From JAZKFT01 sp040386335 (GTDB lineage Bacteria; Bacteroidota; Bacteroidia; Chitinophagales; Chitinophagaceae): a stretch of 64,000 nt of DNA. Below the pieces are notes generated by a model that saw nothing but the letters and a program-made list of their open reading frames with translations, searched no databases and had not been told where the DNA came from. A program made the position numbers and the translations under genes. Numbering within the stretch: the stretch's first letter is position 1; every line of letters begins with the position of its first letter. Below are positions 45,501 through 53,924 of the stretch, one piece after another. The stretch lies in the NCBI GenBank assembly GCA_040386335.1, contig JAZKFT010000035.1, positions 62,001-126,000 on the forward strand. The letters run 5' to 3'.

Positions 45501-45662
45501 GTTACCGGTACCGATGTGTTTATTATCACCAATTATTCCGGAGTAGACCCGAATGTAAATGCATTGAACTCTTCTACCGGTGGTGTAGGTGGTATGGGCA
45601 TTGACTATGGTGCTATTTCCAATCCCCGCGGTATCAACTTTGGTGTGCGTCTGCAATTTTAA
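42531..45662 (+). CDS. SusC/RagA-family TonB-linked outer-membrane transporter
   Basis: A 1043-residue transporter. Signal peptide 1-22 (ends AFAQ), carboxypeptidase-regulatory-like domain (about 25-105), then the SusC plug: DNVVITGYGQKRNK, ALAGRVPGLTVTSTSG, ILRGATSM and PLFVVDGVP. The barrel ends GINFGVRLQF with the terminal Phe. With the SusD-like lipoprotein 19 bases downstream it should form a lidded importer for an oligosaccharide or other large ligand. No glycoside hydrolase is in the operon, so the ligand is unknown. Likely controlled by the DeoR-type gene upstream. Confidence 0.95.
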   Translation: MTKYLKLLFASCLLIFSSGAFAQNNTVSGTILADDDATPLIGVTVTNIATNKKTQTNQAGYFSIAADPGQKLLVTYVGYARKEVTVGADKLVNIRLVASDKDLDNVVITGYGQKRNKRELSYQTPTVKGEEIAATRRDNFLNALAGRVPGLTVTSTSGLPGASAQIILRGATSMSGNNQPLFVVDGVPQDNSGLNQENLIAASNANGVGFANRSSDYTNRIADINPEDIESVVILKGPEATALYGSDGASGAIVVTTKKGVSGRTRISYDNTFRINEMYRFPEIQTKYSRGANGLYNPDAFSTIYGFKYFGPAYGPNVQLYDNLENFFQTSTSQQHNVSLENGTADASYRFSAGYLKSDGVIVNTDYTRMTFRFTGQTKLGKIMNMTSSWTYTISDNNKVSKGAGSYYNNLITFPREINAATDYVNVDGTRKYLRTSQAGMDAEFDNPYWDVNKNPSNDKTDRLTGTVNLGADVTKWLNLTTIVGLDNFSTQGYTQTHKQSRYGFNTGGFFGSYTTNYRNINAVARATFKKTFAKIFTNTLSTSFYIEDGKRAVNAQKGEQLFETEFISINNTAPLTQAAKLVQTNIRKIRMFANYTAGYKDILYVTLAGVREGVSTLASKNFNTQPFFNYGSASMSFIFSDLDVFKKASWFSYGKLRASYATSGKAPYAAYVIDPQFATQVSTGGGYALGVFASNRSLRPERTKNFEVGGEFQFLKKRISLDVAYYILRTEDQIVSNRLSYGTGGVLKFINGGEVENKGLEIQLKATPVQSKNFIWDATVNFDKNRSKVLRMPADLPLYYDSDTWVFGAVRTEVSVGTPMTNLVGLSFQRNDAGQLLISPLTGLPIATGAYTNIADRTPDFKIGLINSFTVYKDFNLSFNLDLRRGGDVFNGTEAMMMLTGTSKRTLDREQPRIVDGVLADGLQNTATPTKNNIVVLPYQRSDYYDVAFAEGDFVEEVNWLRMRDITLSYALSSKLLKRQKIVKSASVFVTGTDVFIITNYSGVDPNVNALNSSTGGVGGMGIDYGAISNPRGINFGVRLQF

Positions 45663-45681
45663 TTTGTAAAAAAACTCTAAC

Positions 45682-47367
45682 ATGAAAAATACATTATTGA
45701 AAACCGGTTTATTGGCAGTAATGGTAATACTGTTGGTCGGTTGTAAGAAATTCCTGAATATTAATTCCGATCCTGATACACCCCAGGCGCCCTCTAACAG
45801 TTCGGTGTTACCAGCCATGATATCCGGTATTCCACGTGGAGTACAGTACGATGCCCGTTATATGGGTAAGTACACCCAGAACTGGCTTACATCAACTGTT
45901 AACAACGCCGATACCTGGGATAGAATGGGTTATGTAGGAAATAGTGACAATTCAGGGGATATATGGCGCCAGACTTATTTTGGGCTTGGCGGCAATCTTG
46001 AATACATAATAAAAAATGGGATTGACAAAAAGGAGTTCGATTATACAGCTGCAGCCCTTACACTAAAAGCCCTCATGTTCCAGATGGCCGCCGATTACCA
46101 TGGCCAAATTATTTTCAATGAAGCTTTTGTGGAAGGCAAATATTACTTCAAATTCCAAAGGCAGGATACGGTTTATGCCGGCATAGATTCTTTGTGTCGT
46201 AAAGCCATCGAATATTACGACATGGCAGCTTCAAACCCTGTAACACTGGGACGCGGCGACATTTCTTACGGCGGTGATCTGACCAAATGGAGAAAACTGA
46301 CCTACGCTATTTTGGCCAAAAATTTCCATCGCTACAGTAATAAGCTCAATGGCGTTTACAAAGCTGATTCTGTAATTAAATACTGCGACCTGGCTATGAC
46401 GTCAGTCGCCGATGATTTCCTGGTTCCTTTTGATGCTTCTAAAAATGACGACTCCAATTTTTGGGGAACTTACCGCAACAACCTTTCCTTATTCCGCCAA
46501 AGTAATTTTATAGTAAAACTGCTGGATGGCACCACTTTTAGCGGAACTACGGAATTTGCAAAAAGAGACCCAAGGCTCAGGCATATGTTGAGTGCTTCGG
46601 AAGATACAGCCAACGGAAACGGCGGTTATCGTGGTGTGGAGCCCGGTGTTGGTGACCAGTTCAGTGCGCTTACCGCTGTTTATGCGGTAGGGTCCACTAA
46701 CTGGATTAATGCCCGCAAACGCGTGGCTGCTCCATGGGGCGATAGCTTGTATGCCAATCCAAGCGCCTCTGTGTTTGGCCTGAATTATGGTAAATACCTT
46801 TTTAAAGACAAAGCTGTAATGCCAGTAATTTGCTTTACAGAAATGCAGTTTATTAAAGCCGAAGCAGCCTTTATAAAAGGGAATAAGCCATTAGCTTATA
46901 CCGCATACCTTGCCGGTATTAATGCCCATTTCGATTTTATTAACCGGACTACCTTCCCTCGTTCCAATGCAACTTTATTCAACGGTTCGGTCATTACAGC
47001 AGGCCAGCGCACAGCTTACCTGGCCAGCACCAATGTAAAAGCCAGTTCGGATGTGCTTACTGTAAGCGATATTATGCTGCAAAAATATATTGCCTTGTGG
47101 GGCTGGGGCTGGGTAGAAACCTGGGTGGATCTTCGCCGCTACCATTATAATGCCGACATTGACCCGACCACTATGTTGCCGGTGTATAAAAACTTTGCAT
47201 TGCCTACTACCATTTTTGCAAGTAACCTGGGTAAACCTGTGTACAGGGTAAGGCCCCGTTATAATTCGGAGTATGTATGGAACCTGGGAGAACTGAGCCA
47301 GGGTTATATTGGAGGTAATTTAATTAACTACCATACGTTCGAAACCTGGTTCAGCATCCGCGAATAA
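45682..47367 (+). CDS. SusD/RagB-family surface lipoprotein
   Basis: A 561-residue protein. Lipobox LLVGC with Cys21. It has the SusD opening KKFLNINSDPDTP, helical TPR-like segments through the first half, the FTEMQFIKAEAAFIKGN helix near 395 that is characteristic of the family, and an ALWGWGWVETWVDLRRY segment near 470. It binds ligand at the cell surface and closes over the SusC barrel. Codon use and spacing show it is in one operon with the genes on either side. Confidence 0.93.
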   Translation: MKNTLLKTGLLAVMVILLVGCKKFLNINSDPDTPQAPSNSSVLPAMISGIPRGVQYDARYMGKYTQNWLTSTVNNADTWDRMGYVGNSDNSGDIWRQTYFGLGGNLEYIIKNGIDKKEFDYTAAALTLKALMFQMAADYHGQIIFNEAFVEGKYYFKFQRQDTVYAGIDSLCRKAIEYYDMAASNPVTLGRGDISYGGDLTKWRKLTYAILAKNFHRYSNKLNGVYKADSVIKYCDLAMTSVADDFLVPFDASKNDDSNFWGTYRNNLSLFRQSNFIVKLLDGTTFSGTTEFAKRDPRLRHMLSASEDTANGNGGYRGVEPGVGDQFSALTAVYAVGSTNWINARKRVAAPWGDSLYANPSASVFGLNYGKYLFKDKAVMPVICFTEMQFIKAEAAFIKGNKPLAYTAYLAGINAHFDFINRTTFPRSNATLFNGSVITAGQRTAYLASTNVKASSDVLTVSDIMLQKYIALWGWGWVETWVDLRRYHYNADIDPTTMLPVYKNFALPTTIFASNLGKPVYRVRPRYNSEYVWNLGELSQGYIGGNLINYHTFETWFSIRE

Positions 47368-47394
47368 CTAACTCATACCCTTTAAAATATTATT

Positions 47395-48192
47395 ATGAAA
47401 ATAAACATCATTCCGGCTTTTGGTGCCATCCTTGCTTCCATGTTGTTGCTAACTGCATGCGAGAAAAATCAGTTTGCGCTAAAAGAAAACGTATTTGTTA
47501 CCGGGAAAGCAAGACTGAAAGTAAATTTTGCCTCTTCTTATGGTGCGAACCCGCTTTACCAGGTAAATATTGACGGCATACGCGTAAGCAATGGCCTCAC
47601 TTTTTTTACCCCTTTTCCAGGTGGCGGACTTAACACCGGCGGAAGTAATTATGCAGACTACCTGGCTGCTGAGCCCGGTATGCGGAAAATCACCATTTCA
47701 AGGCCTTTTTTAGGCACCGCAAAGGATTCTGTGGAATTGGCAAGTGCCACGGTGGATCTTACAGCAGACAAGATTTATTCGCTGTATTTTGTAGATACAG
47801 CAGCCAACACAACGTCAGTGTTAGTAGAAGATATTCTTAATTCACCTGATTCGGGTTTTGCAAAATTCAGGTTTATTAACCTGATGCCTGATATGCCCAC
47901 AGCCGACTTATACTTTGGCACAGGTACAACGGCTGCCACTTCCACCAAAGTGGCTGGGCCAATAGCCTATAAAGGAGTAAGTGATTACTTTACGATACCC
48001 ATCACTACCGGTACGGTTTGGTCTGTAAGGCCAGGAGGCGCAGCCTCCAGCACAACAGCTGATACCTCTTACACAAGCGCCAGTACATTAACCAATCAAC
48101 GGATTTATACGGTTGTTACCCGGGGATATCGTTTGGTAAGGGCTGCTGCTGATGTACGTAAGAGAAATGTGAGTTTTATTTATAACAGGTAG
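47395..48192 (+). CDS. DUF4397 lipoprotein of the SusCD operon
   Basis: A 265-residue protein. Lipobox LLTAC with Cys22. The second half matches DUF4397 (FRFINLMPDMPTADLYFGTG, YKGVSDYFTIP), a beta-sandwich common in Bacteroidota surface lipoproteins; the first half (KARLKVNFASSYGANPLYQV) looks like a related sandwich. Located 27 bases after the SusD-like gene and followed by a strong terminator. It may be a third surface-exposed component that binds ligand or shapes the complex. Confidence 0.85.
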   Translation: MKINIIPAFGAILASMLLLTACEKNQFALKENVFVTGKARLKVNFASSYGANPLYQVNIDGIRVSNGLTFFTPFPGGGLNTGGSNYADYLAAEPGMRKITISRPFLGTAKDSVELASATVDLTADKIYSLYFVDTAANTTSVLVEDILNSPDSGFAKFRFINLMPDMPTADLYFGTGTTAATSTKVAGPIAYKGVSDYFTIPITTGTVWSVRPGGAASSTTADTSYTSASTLTNQRIYTVVTRGYRLVRAAADVRKRNVSFIYNR

Positions 48193-48215
48193 TTAATGTA
48201 TTTTTAACATTCTGA

Positions 48216-48246
48216 AAAAGCTCCGAAAATTTTCGGAGTTTTTTTT
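48216..48246 (+). terminator. Terminator of the SusCD operon
   Basis: CTCCGAAAATTTTCGGAG is a perfect 18-base palindrome, preceded by AAAA and followed by eight T residues. The best intrinsic terminator in the window. Confidence 0.93.
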
Positions 48247-48371
48247 AGGCTAGTTTTATTGATGGTCTATAAAATAGCAGAACGTAAAGCTCATCAAATC
48301 TTAAATGGGGCGTTGATGAATAAAAATTGAAGGGATACATTGTAAATCCCGATCTTAAAATGATTGATGTT

Positions 48372-50879
48372 ATGAAAATGAAACCTGCAGGCATTAAATG
48401 GTTGGCTTTTATTGTAGGCGCGTTGATGATCCAAACTCCGGCAACGGCACAACCATCTAAAGAGCAACTTGAAAAGTGGAGCAGCGACAACCCCCAGGAA
48501 AAAGTGTTTCTGCAAACCGATAAGGATCAATATTTTGAGGGTGAAACCATTTGGATGAAAGCCTGGTGTGCTTTGGATGGAACACCTACATTTCTCAGCC
48601 GCATATTGTATGTGGATATGGTAAATGCAAATGGTGATGTGGTGCTGAAAAAAATGTACAAGCTTGATAGCCTGGGCTCAGCAGCTGCCGATTTCGACCT
48701 GGCGGCCGGGATTCCATCGGGTAAATATTCCCTGAATGCTTATACCCTTTGGATGCTCAATTTTCCTGGTTTTATTTTTAGCAAAAGCATTTTTGTGTAT
48801 GGTGCTGATTATATAAATAAGCATGAAGTCACTGGCCTTGCAAAAGTATCATTGCAGTTTTTTCCCGAAGGTGGCGATATGGTAGCGGGTATAAAAAGTA
48901 AAGTGGCTTTTAAGGCGCACGATGGTAATGGGTATCCAATAGCCCTGAAAGGAAGTGTAAAAGATAACACTGGTAAACCTGTGGCCGCTTTTGAAACAGA
49001 ACATGATGGTTACGGTTCATTTTATATCGAGAGCCCGGAAGCTGGTAAAACATATACTGCTATTATTGGCGGATCAACAGGGGCATTTAAAACATACAAT
49101 CTACCTGCCGTAAAAGCTGAAGGTATTACTATGGAAGTGGCCAATAACAATGAAAGCCGCTTATTTGTAATGCTGGGAAGAGGAGAAGTTCAGAAAGTCA
49201 AATACAATACCGTTCGGGTTGTGGCACAAATGCATGGCCATATTGTGTATAATACTGTTTTAAATGTAGAGGAAGGAGAGACAACAGCTCCAATACCCAA
49301 GAAAAAGTTACCCGCCGGTATACTGCAAATCACCGCCTTTGACGCCCAAAATAATCCCCTGGCAGAGCGATTGGTTTTTATTGGCAATTATGAAGCCGTG
49401 AAGCCCATCGTGCAACTGGACACTGCAAACTTTAAGGCAAGGGGCAAAAACAAGTATTCCTTTAAACTGGATGATATTGGCCCATCATCAGTTTCAGTAG
49501 CAGTTACCAACGGTACTATCGATGGGGCCATAAACGGGAATGAGAATATTCTGTCCTCGTTTATGTTGACCTCGGATTTAAAGGGTTATATCCACCAGCC
49601 GGGTTATTATTTTGCTAACAAGGATTCAGCAACACTGCATCATTTGGACCTATTGCTGATGACACATGGCTGGCGCCGTTTTGATTGGAAAAAAATACTG
49701 ACCAATCAGAACGCAGTATTGAAATTTCCCGTAGAAAGTGCTATGAGTTTGAGGGGTACCGTTACCAAAAGCGACAGTAAGAATGTAATTAAAGACGGCA
49801 AGGTTACATTTATTATAAAGGGAGATGACTCCACCACCGTATTAGCCGAGGCAAAGCTGACCGACAAAGGCGAGTTCCTGGTAAGCGATGTCAATTTTTT
49901 GAAAAAAGCGTCGGTAGCTTATATGGGTACCAATAATAAAAGTGAGTCATTTATTGTGGATGTACACATGGAACCCGCATATATCGATAGTCTTAAAAAA
50001 TCGAAAGCAATACCATCTATCAGCCTTGATACCACAGACATCACAAATAGAAAGAATGCCTGGGCAAACTTTTTACAGGGTAATATCAATTCACTTCAGT
50101 CGGCTAATTTTGATGGCTTTAATAATTTAGGTAACGTAACGGTAAAAAATAGACGCCGGCCCAAGGAAGATTCTTTAAATGCTGAGTATGCGGGAGGTCC
50201 CTTTCTTATGGGTAAGGGTATTGATCCTAACGACTACAAGCAATATTCAAACGTTTGGCAAATTATACAGGCTGCTGTACCTGGTATCAGGGTTGAAGGT
50301 GATTTTTTTAATCCTATTGTCTCTTTCAACCGGTTTGATAATCTGGATGTTTTCAACAGGTCAGGGAGCGAAACGACAATTTTGTCCAGCAGTTCAGGAG
50401 ATGCAGGTCTTTCCCTTATAACCGACGCCGGTGGAGTTACATTTTTCCTCAACGAAGTGAATGTGCCCAAGGATGTGATTTCAACGCTAAATGCAAAAGA
50501 CATTGCTTTAATTAAAGTTTTGAAGACCGAAGGTGCCGCAATTGGTGCTCCTTTGGGAGCAATTATCATTTACACAACGAAAGGGGCAGTAATTAATAAA
50601 GGGGTTTACGATAAATCCTTCACCAAAATAAGCCGCGAAGGCTATGCTATTTCCCGGCATTATTATGCACCCGATTATGAGAGAAATCCTGAACTAAGTA
50701 AATCGGTGACAGATAAACGTTTTACGCTTTATTGGAATCCTAACATAAAACCATCTAAAGACGGTACGTACCGGTTCTCATTTTACAACAGCGATTTACC
50801 CACCATGTTTAAACTCATTATCCAGGGTATCGACAAAGATGGCCAGCTAGTCCATCACGAACAGGTAATAAAACCCTGA
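48372..50879 (+). CDS. MG2-domain protein with TonB-plug-like C-terminal domain
   Basis: An 835-residue secreted protein. The ATG at 48372 gives a plausible signal peptide (MKMKPAGIKWLAFIVGALMI, ending PATAQ); earlier starts in frame exist at 48327 and 48360. EKVFLQTDKDQYFEGETIWMKAW (about 38-60) is a macroglobulin MG2-type opening, followed by further Ig-like sandwiches (IPSGKYSLNAYTLWML). The last 200 residues contain ALNA-type KDIALIKVLKTEGAAIGAPLGAIIIYTTKG, which is the end of a TonB-receptor plug, but no barrel follows. Such proteins are common in Bacteroidota and functionally unassigned. Confidence 0.75.
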   Translation: MKMKPAGIKWLAFIVGALMIQTPATAQPSKEQLEKWSSDNPQEKVFLQTDKDQYFEGETIWMKAWCALDGTPTFLSRILYVDMVNANGDVVLKKMYKLDSLGSAAADFDLAAGIPSGKYSLNAYTLWMLNFPGFIFSKSIFVYGADYINKHEVTGLAKVSLQFFPEGGDMVAGIKSKVAFKAHDGNGYPIALKGSVKDNTGKPVAAFETEHDGYGSFYIESPEAGKTYTAIIGGSTGAFKTYNLPAVKAEGITMEVANNNESRLFVMLGRGEVQKVKYNTVRVVAQMHGHIVYNTVLNVEEGETTAPIPKKKLPAGILQITAFDAQNNPLAERLVFIGNYEAVKPIVQLDTANFKARGKNKYSFKLDDIGPSSVSVAVTNGTIDGAINGNENILSSFMLTSDLKGYIHQPGYYFANKDSATLHHLDLLLMTHGWRRFDWKKILTNQNAVLKFPVESAMSLRGTVTKSDSKNVIKDGKVTFIIKGDDSTTVLAEAKLTDKGEFLVSDVNFLKKASVAYMGTNNKSESFIVDVHMEPAYIDSLKKSKAIPSISLDTTDITNRKNAWANFLQGNINSLQSANFDGFNNLGNVTVKNRRRPKEDSLNAEYAGGPFLMGKGIDPNDYKQYSNVWQIIQAAVPGIRVEGDFFNPIVSFNRFDNLDVFNRSGSETTILSSSSGDAGLSLITDAGGVTFFLNEVNVPKDVISTLNAKDIALIKVLKTEGAAIGAPLGAIIIYTTKGAVINKGVYDKSFTKISREGYAISRHYYAPDYERNPELSKSVTDKRFTLYWNPNIKPSKDGTYRFSFYNSDLPTMFKLIIQGIDKDGQLVHHEQVIKP

Positions 50880-50982
50880 TTCATCCAGGTACCTCCTTCC
50901 CAAGAGGATAATATTTACTTAAATAAATGCCGCTGGTATAGTAGCTGCCATTTGGTAAGGGCAGGGCTTTTATCTTTAGCAA

Positions 50983-51897
50983 ATGCGTAATGGTCTTCCT
51001 CTTCTTATTTGCCTTGGAGCATTCCTGGTCTTGCACACCTCCGCCAACAGCCAGAGTTTTGCCGGCAAATGGCGCTGGCAAATCAAGGCATCGGAGCAAG
51101 ACATTCAACAGGATTACCTGCTCGAACTCGACCTGAAACAGGAAGGAAACAAAATCTACGGCACCCGAACCCTTTATCTAAAAAAATACGAGAACATGAT
51201 CGTTTGGGTGGAAGGCGAAGTAGGGAAAAACGGAGAGGTCACTATCAACAGTAAAAGACTGATTAATTTCAAGCTGCCGGATTCTATTATGGTAGCTAAG
51301 TCCTTCAGCTATTCCTTTAAAAAAGATAAGTTCAATGATGAAATGATGGTGGGCATATTTCGCCCGGAAGAAGAGCTGGCCCGGCGGCCGTTAAGGAAAC
51401 TGGACCCCGGTTTTTACGATGCTATTTACTTGCGCCCCGTTCAATCGATATTTAAAAGACTGGCAGATACGCTTTCCGCAGCTATCGATAGCCTGATTGA
51501 AACCCAACACCCATCTGCCAAACCTGTAGTAACGCCTGGACCCGCCATTGTTACAGAAATTGAACATACCCTCACCATTCCAGCAGGTGATGTAAGCATT
51601 GAATTGTACGACAACGGCTCCATCGATGGCGATATTGTAACGGTATTGGTGAATGATAAAGTCGTTTCCGAACACCAGAAATTGGGCATTGCTCCAATAA
51701 GCATCAAGATAAAAAAAGAAGACCTGGCCGATAGCACCATGGTGATCATGCAGGCCGAAAACCTGGGAGATATTCCGCCCAACACCGGGCTGATGCTGAT
51801 TACTGTAGCAGGCAAAAGATACGATCTAAACCTCAGCAGCACCCTCCAAAAGAGGGCGGCAGTGGTTTTGTATAAGCAGGGGAGTAGTAAAAAATAA
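50983..51897 (+). CDS. Secreted protein of unknown function
   Basis: A 304-residue protein. Signal peptide 1-23 (ends ANSQ). Residues 25-130 form a lipocalin-like set of strands (FAGKWRWQIKASEQDIQQDY). A C-terminal sandwich (about 205-300) has the pattern ELYDNGSIDGDIVTVLVN then MQAENLGDIPPNTGLMLI, which I have seen in other Bacteroidota proteins without a function attached. A Pro/Lys linker joins the two. It follows the MG2 protein by 103 bases and may share its transcript. Confidence 0.65.
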   Translation: MRNGLPLLICLGAFLVLHTSANSQSFAGKWRWQIKASEQDIQQDYLLELDLKQEGNKIYGTRTLYLKKYENMIVWVEGEVGKNGEVTINSKRLINFKLPDSIMVAKSFSYSFKKDKFNDEMMVGIFRPEEELARRPLRKLDPGFYDAIYLRPVQSIFKRLADTLSAAIDSLIETQHPSAKPVVTPGPAIVTEIEHTLTIPAGDVSIELYDNGSIDGDIVTVLVNDKVVSEHQKLGIAPISIKIKKEDLADSTMVIMQAENLGDIPPNTGLMLITVAGKRYDLNLSSTLQKRAAVVLYKQGSSKK

Positions 51898-51977
51898 GTA
51901 GCAAGAAGCAAGAAGGGGGAAGCAAGTAGTTAAAAAGGGAACCTTATGCGTCAAGCGTTCAGCGTTCAGCGTCATGC
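51895..51977. repeat. Two heptad tracts between convergent genes
   Basis: AGTAGCA AGAAGCA AGAAGGG GGAAGCA begins at the stop of the plus-strand gene. GCGTCAA GCGTTCA GCGTTCA GCGTCAT (51949-51977) runs across the stop of legF, so the last residues of LegF are encoded by the tract. Confidence 0.75.
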
Positions 51978-52657
51978 TTTAGACGTTCCAATACAAATTC
52001 AGCAAACATCCAATCCAACGGAGTATCAATATCCAAAGATGAGACCTGATCCATTTCAAATTTCTTTTTTTTGAGCAAAGCAATGCTCCCTTTTGCTTTT
52101 AGCGCCTGGATATTTATTAGATAAATAGCTCCATTCATCTGCCAAACCGCCGGACAATCCTGCCTGCGGATCGCATTGCTGGTTTTAGATCTTTGCAAGA
52201 ATCCATTTTCATCTTCTTCGTATAAAACGCTGTAAGGGTTGGCAGCAGTTTCTGTTACACCGGTAATCATTTCGGTTTCGGGGCCATACATGGCCATCGC
52301 AGCTTCTATATGCTCTTTTTTTCTAAAGGGAGAGGTGGGCTGTAACAGTAATAAAGTATCGTAGTTTTTTCCCGCGGCTTCATAAAACTTAATGGCATGG
52401 AGTATTACTTCATTACTACCCGAGTTATCGGCAGCCAATTCGGCTGGCCTTAAAAAAGGTACGACAAGACCAGCGTTTTCGGCAACAACTTTTATTTCAG
52501 CAGAATCAGTGCTGACACAAATATCGGCGGCATTAAAAACTTCCAGGGCAGCTTCAATGCTATAATTGAGCAGGGGCTTACCCGCCAGCGGCTTTATGTT
52601 TTTGTTGGGAATGCCCTTAGATCCTCCTCGGGCTGTTATAAGTACCAGTGTTTTCAT
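51959..52657 (-). CDS. legF: Acylneuraminate/legionaminate cytidylyltransferase
   Basis: A 232-residue CMP-nonulosonate synthetase. ITARGGSKGIPNKNIKPLAGKP (7-28) is the CTP-binding signature of NeuA/LegF/PseF, followed by CVSTDSAEI, LLLLQPTSPFR and WQMNGAIYLI. It activates the nonulosonic acid made by LegI. It is the last gene of the operon. Its C-terminal residues overlap a heptad tract. The exact sugar specificity cannot be read from sequence; legF is chosen from the neighbours. Confidence 0.88.
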   Translation of the reverse strand: MKTLVLITARGGSKGIPNKNIKPLAGKPLLNYSIEAALEVFNAADICVSTDSAEIKVVAENAGLVVPFLRPAELAADNSGSNEVILHAIKFYEAAGKNYDTLLLLQPTSPFRKKEHIEAAMAMYGPETEMITGVTETAANPYSVLYEEDENGFLQRSKTSNAIRRQDCPAVWQMNGAIYLINIQALKAKGSIALLKKKKFEMDQVSSLDIDTPLDWMFAEFVLERLKHDAER

Positions 52658-52714
52658 GTTTGAAGTTTACGGGGAATGGCTTTCCTGGTTCGAAATGCAA
52701 TAAATGCCAGCAGT

Positions 52715-52767
52715 TCCCCACCCCTGTTTTTGCCTGCGGCAAAAGCTGTCCCCGCCAGCGGTGAATA
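52715..52767. repeat. REP-like palindrome, copy 2
   Basis: Inverted copy of the unit at 39162-39211: CCCCACCCCTG, then TTTTTGCC-TGC-GGCAAAA, then CTGTCCCCGCCAGCGGTG. Confidence 0.75.
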
Positions 52768-52856
52768 CAGTTCGGGCAATCATTACCATTTCAAAAAGGC
52801 TTTATTCTGAGATTTGAGTAATTGAAATTTTAGAATTGTTTCTATACAAGCCATGC

Positions 52857-52888
52857 ATCACAAATCAGAAATCATACATCCTAAATCG
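52857..52888. repeat. GATTTNN heptad tract at ptmE stop
   Basis: Minus strand: GATTTAG GATGTAT GATTTCT GATTTGT GATG. The first unit contains the ptmE stop TAG. Confidence 0.7.
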
Positions 52889-53924
52889 AAAGGTGTTTAA
52901 TGTCTTCCTGTGCTTTTTTAAAATCATCATGCTGACCGATGTCCAGCCAATATCCGGTGATGGGGTAGGTAACCAGTTTCATATTTTGATTGAGCATCAG
53001 CTGCATGATATCGGGAGTGTCAAAAGCCACACCGTCCGGTATTAGCGACAACAATTCTTTCTTCATCAAATAGATACCCGCGTTGGAAAAATATGTGTAA
53101 CGCGGCTTCTCTTTCAGCGACTGGATCTCGTTGCCTTCTTTCATTTCAAAAACAGCATAGGGAATATCCACATGATAGGATGTTGCTGCCACGATCATAT
53201 CGGCACCTGAGGCAATAAACGTATTATAGAAATCAGCAAAGTCGATATTGGTAAGCAGGTCACTGTTCATCACCAGCAGGTGCTCGTGTTCGTAAGCACC
53301 GGCCAGCTTTACAGAGCCAATAGTGCCCATGGGCCTGGTTTCCCTTATGTATTGAATGTTGATCTGCTTATGGCTGCCATCTTTAAAATGATCTTCTAAA
53401 ACATGGGCCAGGTAGTTTACACTGAGGTAAATATTTTTCACACCATGCTTTGCCAGCCTGTCGATATTGTGCTCTATAATAGGCTTGTCACCAATAATGA
53501 GCATGGGTTTAGGTATTTTTTCCGTAAGCGGGCGAAGTCGTTTGCCTTCGCCTCCTGCCATCATCACAACATCTACGGGCAAAAAACCTACATGCTTATC
53601 CAGGTCTATTAATTCTATCAGCTGCCGTTGTTCGTTGGCAACAGGTACCAGCCGTATGTTTTTTTTCCTGATCTCGTCAAGGTCGGCCGTTGTATATTGT
53701 CCTTCCGGCAAAAACCTGAATTTGGTGTTCATGGCCTCCGTTACGGGCGCAGACACAGGCACATCACGCAAAATAGTACGGCGTATATCACCATCGGTTA
53801 CAGAACCCAGCAACGTATTGGTATTGTCAATGACAAACAAATTGATGGCTTCCAGGCCCATGCTGTTGAGTTGCAGCATGGCGTCCTTTATAGAGGCAGA
53901 ATCCAGTATCAGGTGTTTGTTCAT
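52881..53924 (-). CDS. ptmE: Nucleotidyltransferase with CBS pair (PtmE-like)
   Basis: A 347-residue protein. Residues 1-115 form two CBS motifs (LLGSVTDGDIRRTIL, then IRLVPVANEQRQLIELI). Residues 115-347 are a sugar-phosphate nucleotidyltransferase with VVMMAGGEGKRLRPLTEKIPKPML. This architecture is that of Campylobacter PtmE, a glucosamine-1-phosphate guanylyltransferase that opens the GDP-sugar route to legionaminic acid. Its start overlaps the SDR gene stop by four bases (ATGA). Confidence 0.85.
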   Translation of the reverse strand: MNKHLILDSASIKDAMLQLNSMGLEAINLFVIDNTNTLLGSVTDGDIRRTILRDVPVSAPVTEAMNTKFRFLPEGQYTTADLDEIRKKNIRLVPVANEQRQLIELIDLDKHVGFLPVDVVMMAGGEGKRLRPLTEKIPKPMLIIGDKPIIEHNIDRLAKHGVKNIYLSVNYLAHVLEDHFKDGSHKQINIQYIRETRPMGTIGSVKLAGAYEHEHLLVMNSDLLTNIDFADFYNTFIASGADMIVAATSYHVDIPYAVFEMKEGNEIQSLKEKPRYTYFSNAGIYLMKKELLSLIPDGVAFDTPDIMQLMLNQNMKLVTYPITGYWLDIGQHDDFKKAQEDIKHLSI

